55,891 nt of DNA from Limiplasma sp958448555 (GTDB lineage: Bacteria > Bacillota > Clostridia > Christensenellales > Aristaeellaceae): the NCBI GenBank assembly GCA_958448555.1, contig CAUDEL010000013.1, forward strand, positions 1 to 55,891, written 5' to 3'. The notes below the pieces were generated by a model. It did not search any database and was not told where the DNA came from. It saw nothing but the letters and a program-made list of their open reading frames with translations. The position numbers and the translations under genes are program-made. Below, one piece after another: positions 7,458-16,527 of this stretch. Positions within the stretch are counted from its first letter, which is position 1, and the number at the start of each line of letters is the position of its first letter.

Positions 7458-8039
7458 ATGCCGCAGGCTTTCACGCAGGAACAGATGGAGCGCATCCGCA
7501 GCCGGCTCTTTGAAAGCGCCTGCCGCCGCGCGGTGAGCCAGGATGCGCGCAGGATCTCGCTGGAGCAGCTCACCTCGGACGCGGGCATCTCCAAATCCAC
7601 GTTCTACAAGTTCTTTGACAGCAAGGAGCAGCTCTTTTTGCAGGTTGGTTTGCATTTTGAAATGCTCATCGTGGGCGAGGCGGAGCGGGTGCTTCGCCAA
7701 TCGCCGGGCCTGAGCAGCCGCGAGCGCACCGCGGCGGCGGTCAATGCCGCCTTCGACCGGCTGGCCGAGCTCAACGTCATGCGCTTTCTCAAGGAGGACA
7801 TGCCGCAGCTTGTGATGCAGTTTGCCTCCGGCGAGGCGATGGAGCATTTCCGAAGCATGTCGGCGAGCATCCTGGAGTTGCTCAAGCGCGAGGGCATCAC
7901 CTTCAACGTCTCCGATGAGATGGTGGGCTCCATCATCCACATCCTCTACCTCTCGGTGCAAAACGCGCGGGAGCTCACCTGCTACGCCGAGGCCCTCCGC
8001 GAGCTGGTGCTGGGCGTCTGCGACCGCATCGTGGCCTAG
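7458..8039 (+). CDS. TetR/AcrR-family regulator
   Basis: A 193-aa protein with the TetR helix-turn-helix at about residues 32-51 (RRISLEQLTSDAGISKSTFYKFF) and a divergent all-helical ligand/dimer domain behind it. Start ATG 7458 has AAGGGGGG 7 nt upstream. Co-transcribed with the FtsX permease, it probably represses its own operon through the two 28-bp palindromes at 5007-5094. The ligand is unknown. Confidence 0.85.
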   Translation: MPQAFTQEQMERIRSRLFESACRRAVSQDARRISLEQLTSDAGISKSTFYKFFDSKEQLFLQVGLHFEMLIVGEAERVLRQSPGLSSRERTAAAVNAAFDRLAELNVMRFLKEDMPQLVMQFASGEAMEHFRSMSASILELLKREGITFNVSDEMVGSIIHILYLSVQNARELTCYAEALRELVLGVCDRIVA

Positions 8040-8088
8040 AAGGCCTTCGGGCCCTTCCTATTGCCCAATAAGGGATTTCCGTCGGCCT

Positions 8089-8116
8089 AAAGGAGCTGGT
8101 TTGCCAGCTCCTTTTT
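8089..8116 (+). terminator. Terminator after tetR
   Basis: Perfect arms AAAGGAGCTGG/CCAGCTCCTTT with loop TTTG, followed by a T-run. Confidence 0.9.
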
Positions 8117-8186
8117 GATATGGCGTTCATTGGTTTCGGCAATCTGTATGATTTCCTGCATTTTTCCAGTGAGTTTGAGGAGAAAT

Positions 8187-8249
8187 ATGGAAGTTCCGAA
8201 CACCTTCATCCGTTTATATTTGTGCATGGACAGGAGGAATGAAAAATGA
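8187..8249 (+). CDS. Possible 20-aa leader peptide coupled to the next gene
   Basis: ATG 8187 has GAGGAG 4 nt upstream and reads 20 codons (MEVPNTFIRLYLCMDRRNEK). Its stop overlaps the start of the next gene as ATGA. The ribosome binding site of the next gene (AGGAGG) lies inside it. The arrangement suggests translational coupling. Coding status rests only on these signals. Confidence 0.3.
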   Translation: MEVPNTFIRLYLCMDRRNEK

Positions 8250-9511
8250 GAAAAAGGCGAATTGCTTCCTTGCTGTTGGTTTTGTTTGTTCTCCATCTGA
8301 TTCCTAATATCGCCTTTGGAAAAGAAAATTCCTTCAATCATATAACGAAAGAAGGCGTCGCTGCGGCGTTTCCCGGGTACACGCTCCGATCCTTTGGATC
8401 GTATAACCCGGAAGATGAGGTGTATGCATGCTATAGCCGCATTGATAACGGAAAGCTGTATGTCAAAAGAGCAATATTTTTCCCGCATTTGGAACAACCG
8501 ATTGTCAGCGACTTAATTCCCGTTCCCCTATCGCATACGCTGCTCGAAAGAATAAATGACGATGATTTTGACTCGTTGCTTTCGATTCAAAGCGGGGATT
8601 CCCTCTTTAAAGTCGAAGACGCGCTTAATACGGATGTCGTTCCAGTCACCAACAACATTCTTGCCGCCGTCCTGCAGTCGCAGGCTTTAATCCTTTTGAC
8701 GGAGGATGCAAAGGGGATTCGTTATATTGAAGTTGTCACTGAAACAGACGGGGAATATATGGTTTCTACCTCTCCGGAGATGCCCGATGATTTGTGGCTC
8801 GATGCTTTCAACTCCGGAGAGGGCGGAATCTTCTTAACGTGGAATGACCTGGATAATTGCGCCATATATACGCTACACGGCGACGGAAACTGGTATTTAA
8901 ACTGGGCTCAGGTTCGGAAAGATCAGTATTTCGATTTTTCTGTCTTTTTCTTTGGTGTTTGTGATGAAGCGGTGAATCCCGGTACAACGGACGGTATTGC
9001 GATTGGCAGTTTTATGAACAGCGGTCTACTTGAGGCTCGTCTGGATGCATTGCCGGGCAATCAAGACGAACTTTGCCGTGCCTTAAACCGCGAACATTGG
9101 GCAGTGGTTCACTCGATCAACGAATCGGCGCAAAGCACTCTTTATGAAAGTCAGAATTCCAATTCAACAATCGTTGGAGAAATATTCACAGGCACACCCG
9201 TTCAGATCCTTCGCTCATCAAACGAATGGTGCCAAGTCATGATTGGCCTGGATGGGAATCTTACTGGATGGATGAATAAGAATCAGCTCGTATTTGGTGA
9301 TGATATGGATAACGTATCTTGCCGTTTTCCGCAAAAAGTTCTGCTGGACGAATATGATCCTGATGCCTTTCTTTCCTCAAATGTCGGGCTTTCTATCCTG
9401 GGGGATATTTGGATAATCGGGACGATTGGCGATGAGTGTTATGTTGTTTTATCTTCTCTGGGAGAGACAGCGATTGCGCCGCAAAAATGGTTTTGGGACG
9501 GGCGGGGATAA
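8246..9511 (+). CDS. Exported protein of unknown function with a C-terminal SH3b-like domain
   Basis: A 421-aa protein with a clear signal peptide (MRKRR, then a hydrophobic core, cleavage near NIAFG). Residues ~288-350 resemble a bacterial SH3 domain (TLYESQNSNSTIVGEIF, then ILRSSNEWCQVMI and GWMNKNQLV), which often binds cell-wall peptides. The middle is unrecognised. The start follows AGGAGG. Base composition is visibly AT-richer, with many AAT, TTT and GAT codons, than genes on either side, suggesting recent acquisition. The next gene follows after 29 nt and also encodes an exported protein. Confidence 0.75.
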   Translation: MRKRRIASLLLVLFVLHLIPNIAFGKENSFNHITKEGVAAAFPGYTLRSFGSYNPEDEVYACYSRIDNGKLYVKRAIFFPHLEQPIVSDLIPVPLSHTLLERINDDDFDSLLSIQSGDSLFKVEDALNTDVVPVTNNILAAVLQSQALILLTEDAKGIRYIEVVTETDGEYMVSTSPEMPDDLWLDAFNSGEGGIFLTWNDLDNCAIYTLHGDGNWYLNWAQVRKDQYFDFSVFFFGVCDEAVNPGTTDGIAIGSFMNSGLLEARLDALPGNQDELCRALNREHWAVVHSINESAQSTLYESQNSNSTIVGEIFTGTPVQILRSSNEWCQVMIGLDGNLTGWMNKNQLVFGDDMDNVSCRFPQKVLLDEYDPDAFLSSNVGLSILGDIWIIGTIGDECYVVLSSLGETAIAPQKWFWDGRG

Positions 9512-9540
9512 AATCCAATCGGCTTCAAAAAAAGGGAGGG

Positions 9541-10374
9541 ATGGGCTTGAAACGGTTGCGGGATCGGACGCTGTTCTTGGTCATTGCTTTGTACATGTTG
9601 TGTCTCCCTACACCGTCACTTGCCGGGACAAAGGCGCTCCTGACACAAGCTCAGGCAAGGAGCTTTGCGCTGGGCTTCTGTTCCGGCCCTGATGTAGCCC
9701 TGTGTACGGATAAGGACCGCTGCTCCGTCATCAGGCAGGACGACCTGTGGCGTTGCGATATCAGCACAGGGGATGCCGGCTGCGTTTCCCTTCTGTTTGA
9801 CGATTCGGGCAGGGTCATTCAACTGCTCTGCGACCGTTATCCTGCCGCTTCACTTGACGGCGTATCCCTGGCATCTGGCCTTTCCTCCTTGCCCAAAGAG
9901 GAATCCGACGCGATCAACGCCATATGTGACCGGCTGTTTCCGGGCGATATCTGGTGTGCGGGAGACGTCATCGGATGCAAGGACGGAACATACACTCTGG
10001 TTGGCGACGGCTTTCATTCAACGCTGACATTTTATTTCATCGTGAGGTTTGACGCTTCGCCCCGGCTTGTGGGGTTTGGCGATCTGCGGCATCCCGCGGG
10101 CCGGTACGGTCCGTATTTGTCGCGCGCAGAGGCTTCGCACATTGCGCGGGAAGCCATTCTTCGGACCTGTCCGGCAGCGGACGGCGTTGATCTGAACATC
10201 ACGCAGGCCGAGTTTGTGACGGCTGAAGGGTACTTCAACAAGGACCCGGTCGATACGCCTTTCTGGTTTATTGTCTTTAACGACGGCACGCCTGAATTCT
10301 ATGAGGTATGCATCGACGCGAAAGAGGGCGATGTCATGGAATTGCTGGACGTAAATGCTGGAGGCAGGGGATGA
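9541..10374 (+). CDS. Exported protein of unknown function, PepSY-like C-terminus
   Basis: A 277-aa protein with a signal peptide (GLKRLRDRTLFLVIALYMLC, cleavage near PSLAG). It is rich in Cys for an exported protein. The C-terminal ~80 residues (ARE AILRTC..., FWFIVFNDGTPEFYEVCIDAKEGDVMEL) resemble the PepSY/YcdB type of fold, in which a strand ends in the pattern IDAKxGxV. ATG 9541 touches its ribosome binding site AAAGGGAGGG directly, so TTG 9547 (7 nt away) may be the real start. Likely partner of the preceding gene; function unknown. Confidence 0.7.
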   Translation: MGLKRLRDRTLFLVIALYMLCLPTPSLAGTKALLTQAQARSFALGFCSGPDVALCTDKDRCSVIRQDDLWRCDISTGDAGCVSLLFDDSGRVIQLLCDRYPAASLDGVSLASGLSSLPKEESDAINAICDRLFPGDIWCAGDVIGCKDGTYTLVGDGFHSTLTFYFIVRFDASPRLVGFGDLRHPAGRYGPYLSRAEASHIAREAILRTCPAADGVDLNITQAEFVTAEGYFNKDPVDTPFWFIVFNDGTPEFYEVCIDAKEGDVMELLDVNAGGRG

Positions 10375-10393
10375 TTGCACAAAGAGGCTTTCG

Positions 10394-10537
10394 CTATTCC
10401 GACAGCCCTCGGCGTGTCGGAATAGTCCGCCTACTTTCTCGCAAATATCGGCATTCTGTACGCGGCCGGCGCTCGCCGCGAAGATTGAGGTTGCGGACAT
10501 GGGGCCCTCCAAACCTCCCGGAAAGGGATTGTCAGCA
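10394..10537 (+). repeat. Dispersed palindromic repeat, copy B (diverged)
   Basis: Opens with a perfect hairpin CTATTCCGACA/TGTCGGAATAG (10394-10425), continues with TCCGCCTAC as in copy C, and ends with a block shared with copy C: GGGCCCTCCAAACC and CTCCCGGAAAG (10502-10525) identical over 24 nt, then GTCAGCAG. It fills most of the 317-nt gap before the VWA operon. No ORF in it is credible. Confidence 0.7.
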
Positions 10538-10557
10538 GCCGCCATGAAGGCGGCTTC
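10538..10557 (+). terminator. Hairpin with T-rich tail next to repeat copy B
   Basis: GCCGCC/GGCGGC with loop ATGAA, followed by TTCGCCTTTTG. It would end transcription of the two exported-protein genes before the VWA operon. Confidence 0.5.
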
Positions 10558-10691
10558 GCCTTTTGTATGCCTATTGTTACAAATCTGCCGGCGGGAAAAG
10601 GCAGCGATGTGGGAAGAAAACCCAACCTTTCTGCGTTTCATAGGAGTGAGCGCTTCAAAACGCGCCTGGGCGCGTACAAGGAGGAACGCAA

Positions 10692-13202
10692 ATGATTCGC
10701 AGGGGTTTTCTCAGAGGATGTGCGCTGGCGCTTTGCGTGGCGGCGCTGTTCTTTCCCGTTGCCGTCTCGGCTGCGGCGGTTGTGGATGCAGACATCGGCT
10801 ATGAGGGAGCCATTACGTTTGTGCGCACGCTGCCCGTCAATGTGCGCATCACCAACAGCGGCGCGGACGCGTCCGGCTGTATCGCCGTGGATGTCAACCG
10901 CAGCCAGAGCGACTATGATCGGTACGAATGGCCGTTGTCCATCGCCGCGGGAAGCACGCTGGAGGTGCGCCTGCCCGTGGTGCTGACCCAGCGGCAGGAC
11001 CGCTATACCGTCAGCTGGATCGTGGACGGCGAGACGGTGGCTCAGCGCGAGATCAGCCCCGAAAGCGTCATCGACCCGTCCTCGTTGATCGTGGGCCTGC
11101 TGGGCGGCGACGCAGGGCAGAGCATCTCCCTTGTCGTCAGCAAGGCGGCCGATCCCCTCTCCCGGGGAGAATCCTGGGCCGTGGTTGCGCTGGACGCGGA
11201 GTCCTTTCCCGCGGACGTGGAAAGCCTGCGCTTTTTCGACATCCTGGCCGTGGACGGCTTTGACATGAGCGTGCTGTCCCAGGAGCAAAAGGGTGCGCTG
11301 GATGCGTGGCTCAGGGAAGGCGGCGTGGCGATCGTGGGGGGCGGCGCCAGGGCGGCGGAGAATTTCCCCTTCTTTTCACAGTACACGGGCATCGCGGCCG
11401 GAGCGATCGAAAACGGCGGCGACATAACCGTGGAGCTCATGGACGAGCTGGGCTTCACCGGCTCGCCGCTGGGCCGGGAGGTCATGACCGTGGCCCTGGA
11501 CGGCGCGTCCGGGAAAACCCTCGGCGAGCCGGCCCTGGTGGACGTCACGGCCGCAGAGCAAGGCTATGTAATTACCTCGGCCTTTGCGCTCACGGAAAAA
11601 CCGCTCAACGAATGGCTTGGGAACAACGTGCTGTGGCAGCGCGTGCTCATTTCCTGCTCCCAGCTTCGCTATCGTGAGATGGTCCAGGCCCGCCAGAGCG
11701 GCGGCTATGTGCAGGAGAACCGCTCCTATGTCGATACCGGTATCACCAACCGCATCGGCGTAGAAAACACAGGCGCCGTGGCGCTGCCCATGGTGGTGAT
11801 CGGCGCGTTTGTGCTGTTGGCCGGCTTTGGCGGCTACTGGCTGCTCAAACGCCTGGACCGGCGCGAGTGGATGTGGGCGCTCGTGCCTGCGCTGGCGGCG
11901 GCGGCCTCGCTGGCAATGTGGGGGATGAGCGTGTCGCTGCCCCTGCGTGAACCGATCGCCACATATTACACGATGATCGACGTCGATTCCAATGGCGCGC
12001 AGGACGGATATACCGCCGTCATGGCGGCCAAGGCCGGGCGCGAGGACATGACCGTGGGCGCCGCTAACGGCCGTGTGGACCTCACCGGCAGCATCTCCTA
12101 TTATTACAGCAACGATCCCAATGAGCAGGAGCGCGCGGCGAACCTGCGCTACCGGTGCACCTACGGCCCCGTTACGACCATCACCTTTCCCCAGAACGGC
12201 TCGTGGAACTATGCCACCTTCATCGTGCGCGACATACCGCAGGAGGACCTCAGCGGCGTATCGGGCACCTGTCGCTGGGAGGGAGAGAGCCTGGTATGCA
12301 CCGTGACCAACCAAAGCCGGATCGCGCTTGACGGCGGCGTGGTGTTCACCGACCGCGGCTTTGCCACCACAGGCGACCTGCTGCCCGGCCAGACCGCCAC
12401 CGTCACGCTCAGTCCCCTGCCCGGGGATACGCCCGGCGCGGACCTGAGCTGGGAAGAAATCGTCAGCGACGGTACGCTTCTGAGCGAGCGAAACGGGATG
12501 AATTATTCCTATTATGACTTCCAGGAGCGCTATGTGGCGCTGAACGAGAAGGAGCCAGGCAGCCAGGCATATAACGACGCCTTCATCCGCCGGGCCATGC
12601 TCAACAACATCAGCTACAACAGCAATGAGGAGATGTTCCGCTTCGTGGCGTTCTCCGGGGAAATCGCCGAGCCCGCGCTGGAAATCGACGGACAGGCCGT
12701 CGAGCGCATGGCGGGCTACGGCATGGTGAGCGTGGACCTGACGTATGATCCCGTCTCCCCGGACGGAAGCGTGCGCTTCCTGCGCGGCAGCTTCCCGGTC
12801 TACGCGGCGGCGGTGGACGGATCGGGACGGCCCGGCCTGGGCACGCAGCTGGATTCGAACCAGTATCAGAGCTTCCCGCTGCTCATCGACCAGTTTTTCG
12901 CCTTTGATCTCAGCGCCCTGCCCGAGGGCTTTGCGATGACGGATATGGACATCTCCAGCCGCTACTCCTACTACTCCTACAGGATCAGCCTCTACAATGC
13001 CCAAACCCGCCAATGGGATGAGTTCAAGCGCTTTACCATCGACAAAACCACGGGGATGGGGACAGAGGAGATCTTTCCGCCGGAGCTTGCGAAATACATG
13101 CTGGATGGATTTTTGTACTGCCGATTTGAAAAACAGGACAACGAAGCCGATTACGCGGACATGGGAACGCCGATGCTGACGATGGAAGGGAGGATGGAAT
13201 GA
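10692..13202 (+). CDS. Large exported membrane protein, first gene of the MoxR/VWA/ABC operon
   Basis: An 836-aa protein with a signal peptide (cleavage near AVSAAA). A first extracytoplasmic part contains a segment like the glutamine-amidotransferase-like fold (LRFFDILAVDGFDMSVLSQ...GALDAWLREGGVAIVGG, ~180-220). Two transmembrane helices follow (~363-385 and ~394-413), then a second, mostly beta, ~420-residue part. It has no recognised catalytic motif. The start follows AAGGAGG. Its stop overlaps the ATPase start as ATGA, so the genes are translationally coupled. It may be an envelope scaffold for the system downstream (inference). Confidence 0.7.
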   Translation: MIRRGFLRGCALALCVAALFFPVAVSAAAVVDADIGYEGAITFVRTLPVNVRITNSGADASGCIAVDVNRSQSDYDRYEWPLSIAAGSTLEVRLPVVLTQRQDRYTVSWIVDGETVAQREISPESVIDPSSLIVGLLGGDAGQSISLVVSKAADPLSRGESWAVVALDAESFPADVESLRFFDILAVDGFDMSVLSQEQKGALDAWLREGGVAIVGGGARAAENFPFFSQYTGIAAGAIENGGDITVELMDELGFTGSPLGREVMTVALDGASGKTLGEPALVDVTAAEQGYVITSAFALTEKPLNEWLGNNVLWQRVLISCSQLRYREMVQARQSGGYVQENRSYVDTGITNRIGVENTGAVALPMVVIGAFVLLAGFGGYWLLKRLDRREWMWALVPALAAAASLAMWGMSVSLPLREPIATYYTMIDVDSNGAQDGYTAVMAAKAGREDMTVGAANGRVDLTGSISYYYSNDPNEQERAANLRYRCTYGPVTTITFPQNGSWNYATFIVRDIPQEDLSGVSGTCRWEGESLVCTVTNQSRIALDGGVVFTDRGFATTGDLLPGQTATVTLSPLPGDTPGADLSWEEIVSDGTLLSERNGMNYSYYDFQERYVALNEKEPGSQAYNDAFIRRAMLNNISYNSNEEMFRFVAFSGEIAEPALEIDGQAVERMAGYGMVSVDLTYDPVSPDGSVRFLRGSFPVYAAAVDGSGRPGLGTQLDSNQYQSFPLLIDQFFAFDLSALPEGFAMTDMDISSRYSYYSYRISLYNAQTRQWDEFKRFTIDKTTGMGTEEIFPPELAKYMLDGFLYCRFEKQDNEADYADMGTPMLTMEGRME

Positions 13203-14137
13203 TGCTGGTTCTCAATGAGCTTACGCGCTATTATGGCTCGTTTCTGGCGCTGGACCATCTGAGCATGACCATCTCCGACGGGGAGCTGCACGGCTTTGTG
13301 GGCCCCAATGGCGCGGGCAAGACCACGACCATGCGCATTTTGGCCACCCTGCTCAAGCCCACCGGCGGCACGGCGGTTTTGGACGGCGTGGACGTGGTGG
13401 CAAAGCCCCGCGAGATTCATCGCCTGATGGGCTATATGCCGGACTTTTTCGGCGTTTACGACCGGCTGAAAAGCTGGGAGTACCTGGATTTTTATGCGCG
13501 CTGCTACGGCTTTGGCTACAAGGAGCGCATGCATATGATCGACAGCCTTCTGGAGCTGGTCAACCTTCTGGACAAGCGCGAGAGCTATGTGGACGTCCTC
13601 TCCCGCGGCATGAAGCAGCGCCTGTGCCTGGCCCGCGCGCTCATCCACGACCCCCGCCTTCTGATCCTCGACGAGCCGGCCTCCGGCATGGACCCCCGGG
13701 CCCGGGCCGAGATGAAGGGGATTCTGCGGACGCTCAAGGAGCTGGGCAAGACGGTGCTGATCTCTTCGCATATTCTGCCGGAATTGTCGGAGATGTGCGA
13801 TTCCCTCACCATCATCGACCACGGACGGCTGGTATTCTCCGGCTCGGTGGAGGAGCTGTCCAGGCACATGAACGCAAACGCGCCCATCCGGGTGCGCCTG
13901 GCCGCCGCCGCGGACGCGGAGGCGGTGGAGGCGGCCGTCACGCTGGTGCGCCAGTATCCGGGCGTGACCGGCGTGGGGCGCGAGGAGGACAATGTGCTGA
14001 GCATAGACTTTGACGGCAGCGAGCAGCAGACCGCGGACCTGCTCAGGCAACTTGCGGCCGGGGCGCCCCTGGTGGACTTCCACCGTCCGCCCCTCAATCT
14101 CGAAAAGGTGTTCATGGAGGTGACGCAGGATGAATAA
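13199..14137 (+). CDS. ABC transporter ATP-binding protein
   Basis: A 312-aa ATPase: Walker A GPNGAGKT (35-42), signature LSRGM (134-138), Walker B LLILDEP (154-160). The usual Q-loop glutamine is replaced in GYMPDFFGVYD. It carries a ~90-residue C-terminal extension typical of ABC-2 (CcmA/NatA-like) exporters. It overlaps the permease start by 8 nt, which marks it as the ATPase of that permease. Substrate unknown. Confidence 0.9.
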   Translation: MMLVLNELTRYYGSFLALDHLSMTISDGELHGFVGPNGAGKTTTMRILATLLKPTGGTAVLDGVDVVAKPREIHRLMGYMPDFFGVYDRLKSWEYLDFYARCYGFGYKERMHMIDSLLELVNLLDKRESYVDVLSRGMKQRLCLARALIHDPRLLILDEPASGMDPRARAEMKGILRTLKELGKTVLISSHILPELSEMCDSLTIIDHGRLVFSGSVEELSRHMNANAPIRVRLAAAADAEAVEAAVTLVRQYPGVTGVGREEDNVLSIDFDGSEQQTADLLRQLAAGAPLVDFHRPPLNLEKVFMEVTQDE

Positions 14138-15029
14138 CCCGATCCTGTCCTTCTCGGCCATCCGGCGCATGCGCTCGGTCAGGACGCCGGTGCTCATCAC
14201 GCTCTACTCGCTGGTGCTCGCGGCGCTGGCCTATTTTACGGTATACGGGCGCTTCATGGGGGCGACGGTCACCGTCGGAGACATGCGCGCCAGCGTGGAC
14301 GGCTATGCCTGCATCATCATTTTGCAGTTTGTCCTGCTGGTGCTGGTCGCGCCCGCCATGACCGCCGGCAGCATCAGCGGCGAACGGGAACGGCAGACGC
14401 TGGATCTTCTGATGGTCACCAACACCGGGGCGGTCAAGCTGGTCACGGGAAAGCTCCTGGAGAGCTTCGCCTTTCTGGCGCTGCTGGTGCTTTGCTCCCT
14501 GCCCATGCTCTCCCTGGTGCTGCTGACCGGCGGCGCGACGCTTGCGCAGGTGCTCGTCAGCGTGGGCTTTCTGCTGCTGGTGGCGCTCCTTGCGCTGAGC
14601 GTGGGCCTGTTTTGCTCCGCGCTGTTTGGGCGCACGGTTACATCCACGGTGGTCAGCTACCTGTCGGTGTTCTCCCTGGGCGCGCTGACGCTCATTCCCC
14701 TGTGGTACGATGTCAAGCGCATCGGCGACCTCTATGACGCCATGAACATCGTGGGTCAGCAGCTCCATATGATCGACTATACGCCCGTCTCCTTTACCGC
14801 CAATCCCGGACTGGGCCTGTTTTCCCTCGTGACCTCGCAGACCCAGATCTTCTCCGGCATGCTGTGGCAGTTCAGCGACACCCTCGGCACCACGTACCAA
14901 TATCTGCCCTTCGATTATTTCCTCCGCTGCAACATGATGTTCATGGCGGCGGCTTCGGCGCTGCTTTGCGCGCTGAGCGTCCATTGCATGCGCGTGCGCC
15001 GCAAGAAGGGCCCGAAAGGAAGCAGATGA
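14130..15029 (+). CDS. ABC-2 type permease
   Basis: A 299-aa protein with about six transmembrane helices and the ABC-2 coupling motif SGERERQTLDLLMVTNT before helix 3. Its gene overlaps the ATPase upstream by 8 nt and the next gene by 4 nt (ATGA). GldF-like exporters next to exported proteins are a known arrangement in gliding bacteria and Clostridia; the substrate here is unknown. Confidence 0.85.
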   Translation: MNNPILSFSAIRRMRSVRTPVLITLYSLVLAALAYFTVYGRFMGATVTVGDMRASVDGYACIIILQFVLLVLVAPAMTAGSISGERERQTLDLLMVTNTGAVKLVTGKLLESFAFLALLVLCSLPMLSLVLLTGGATLAQVLVSVGFLLLVALLALSVGLFCSALFGRTVTSTVVSYLSVFSLGALTLIPLWYDVKRIGDLYDAMNIVGQQLHMIDYTPVSFTANPGLGLFSLVTSQTQIFSGMLWQFSDTLGTTYQYLPFDYFLRCNMMFMAAASALLCALSVHCMRVRRKKGPKGSR

Positions 15030-16510
15030 GCATGAAGGAGCTGGAAAGGGCGCTTGGGCCCGTCAAACGCCGCATGCGCCTGCAGCGGACTTTTGTCTGG
15101 TGCATGTACGGCCTCTTTGCGGCGGCGGTGTGCGTCGTGCTTTTGCGCGCGGCATCGTTTCTGTGGATATTTCCCACGGCTTTTCTCTGGAGCGTGGCGG
15201 CGTTGATCGCCCTGCCTTCGCTGTTTGCGTTGGTTTCCTGGCTGTGGCCCATCACCTCCATGGACGCGGCGCGGCAGGCTGACGCGCTGGGGCTGATGGC
15301 CCGTGCGCAGACCGCCGTAATGCTCGGCGGGTGCGAGACCGACATGGCGCGCCTGCAGCGGCGGGATGCGCTCAACAGCCTCAAAACCCTTCAGCCGGCC
15401 CGTCAGATGGCCCTGCGCCCGCCGCGGCTGGCGTGGATAGGGACGCTGGCGTGCGCGGTGCTCGTGGGCATCAGCTTTCTGATCCCCAATCCGCAGACGG
15501 AGCGGATGGAGCAGCAGGCGATATTCCATGCCGAGATGATGGAGCAGGCGCAGAAGGTGGACGAGGGGGCGACGGCGCTGGACGCGGACGCTGCCGAGAC
15601 GCCGGAGCTCAGGAGACTTTTGGGCGAATTGTCGGTCGAGCTGCGCCATGCGCAGAGCGTGCGCGACGCGCTGACCGCCGTGGACACCACCGAGAGAAAG
15701 GTGGAGAGCCTGACGGCGCGCACGGCCCGGGACGCGCTGGACGCCATGCGCGCGGCGGGACTTGATGCGCTGGCGCAGGCGCTGGAAGATGGCGACCAGC
15801 AGGCGGCCCGGGCCGCCCTGGAGGCCGCGCGGGACGGGGAGGCGGGCCAGGCCGCGCTCGCGGACGCGGCGGCCAAGGCCTCCGACGGCACGGCGGTGCA
15901 GCAGTTGGAGGCGGCGGCGCAGGCCATGGCCTCAGGCAGCGCCGACGAGGCGCTTTCCGCCCTTGCCAGCGCCGCCTCCGGCCAGACCGCCGCCAGCGCG
16001 CAGGCCCTGGCGCTGACCGGCATGGTCCGCGGCGCGGCGGCGCGCACGGGCGCGCAGGGTACGGCGGATACGCAGAGCTCGGCAGGAATGACGCTGGCCC
16101 GGGGCGCCGGACAGGGCGCCGGGGAACGGCAGGGCGCGGGCATGACCGGCGGAGGAGCCGGGCTCGGCTCCTCCGACAAAGACGGCGGCACAGGCGCGGC
16201 CGGAGCACAGGCCCCGGCCACGCAGGGCGCCGCGGCTCCCGAGAAAAAGACGGCCGAATACGAAGCCATCTACGATCCCACGCGATTGGGCGGCTCAGGG
16301 GAAACACATAGCGAGCGCGGACAGATGGGGGAGGGGAAGGTCTTGGAGGCTGAGGCCGGCACGGGCGCCGGCAGCCTGGAGGGCAGCGTTCCCTACCGTC
16401 AGGCGCTCCCGGAATACCGCGAGGCAGCCGTGGACGCTGCGCAGGACGGAAATCTGCCTGCCTACGCCCGCCGGTGGGTGGAAGCCTACTTCGACGCACT
16501 CGCACAATGA
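15026..16510 (+). CDS. Ala-rich membrane protein of unknown function
   Basis: A 494-aa protein. It has two adjacent transmembrane helices (~23-72), a soluble loop, a third helix (~134-153), then ~170 residues of Ala-rich heptad-like helix (probable coiled coil), a Gly/Ala low-complexity stretch, and a conserved-looking C-terminus containing YEAIYDPTRLGG and PYRQALPEYREAAVDAA. The ending PEYREA..LPAYARRWVEAYFDAL resembles the tail of large membrane proteins encoded beside MoxR/DUF58 genes, but no family was recognised with certainty. The start at 15026 overlaps the permease stop as ATGA. Confidence 0.7.
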   Translation: MSMKELERALGPVKRRMRLQRTFVWCMYGLFAAAVCVVLLRAASFLWIFPTAFLWSVAALIALPSLFALVSWLWPITSMDAARQADALGLMARAQTAVMLGGCETDMARLQRRDALNSLKTLQPARQMALRPPRLAWIGTLACAVLVGISFLIPNPQTERMEQQAIFHAEMMEQAQKVDEGATALDADAAETPELRRLLGELSVELRHAQSVRDALTAVDTTERKVESLTARTARDALDAMRAAGLDALAQALEDGDQQAARAALEAARDGEAGQAALADAAAKASDGTAVQQLEAAAQAMASGSADEALSALASAASGQTAASAQALALTGMVRGAAARTGAQGTADTQSSAGMTLARGAGQGAGERQGAGMTGGGAGLGSSDKDGGTGAAGAQAPATQGAAAPEKKTAEYEAIYDPTRLGGSGETHSERGQMGEGKVLEAEAGTGAGSLEGSVPYRQALPEYREAAVDAAQDGNLPAYARRWVEAYFDALAQ

Positions 16511-16527
16511 CAGGAGGAATGGAGCGC

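Noticed and set aside
12841..12870. tRNA-like GGATTCGAACC string
   Set aside because: Lies inside the coding frame of the large exported protein, with no acceptor stem or cloverleaf around it.
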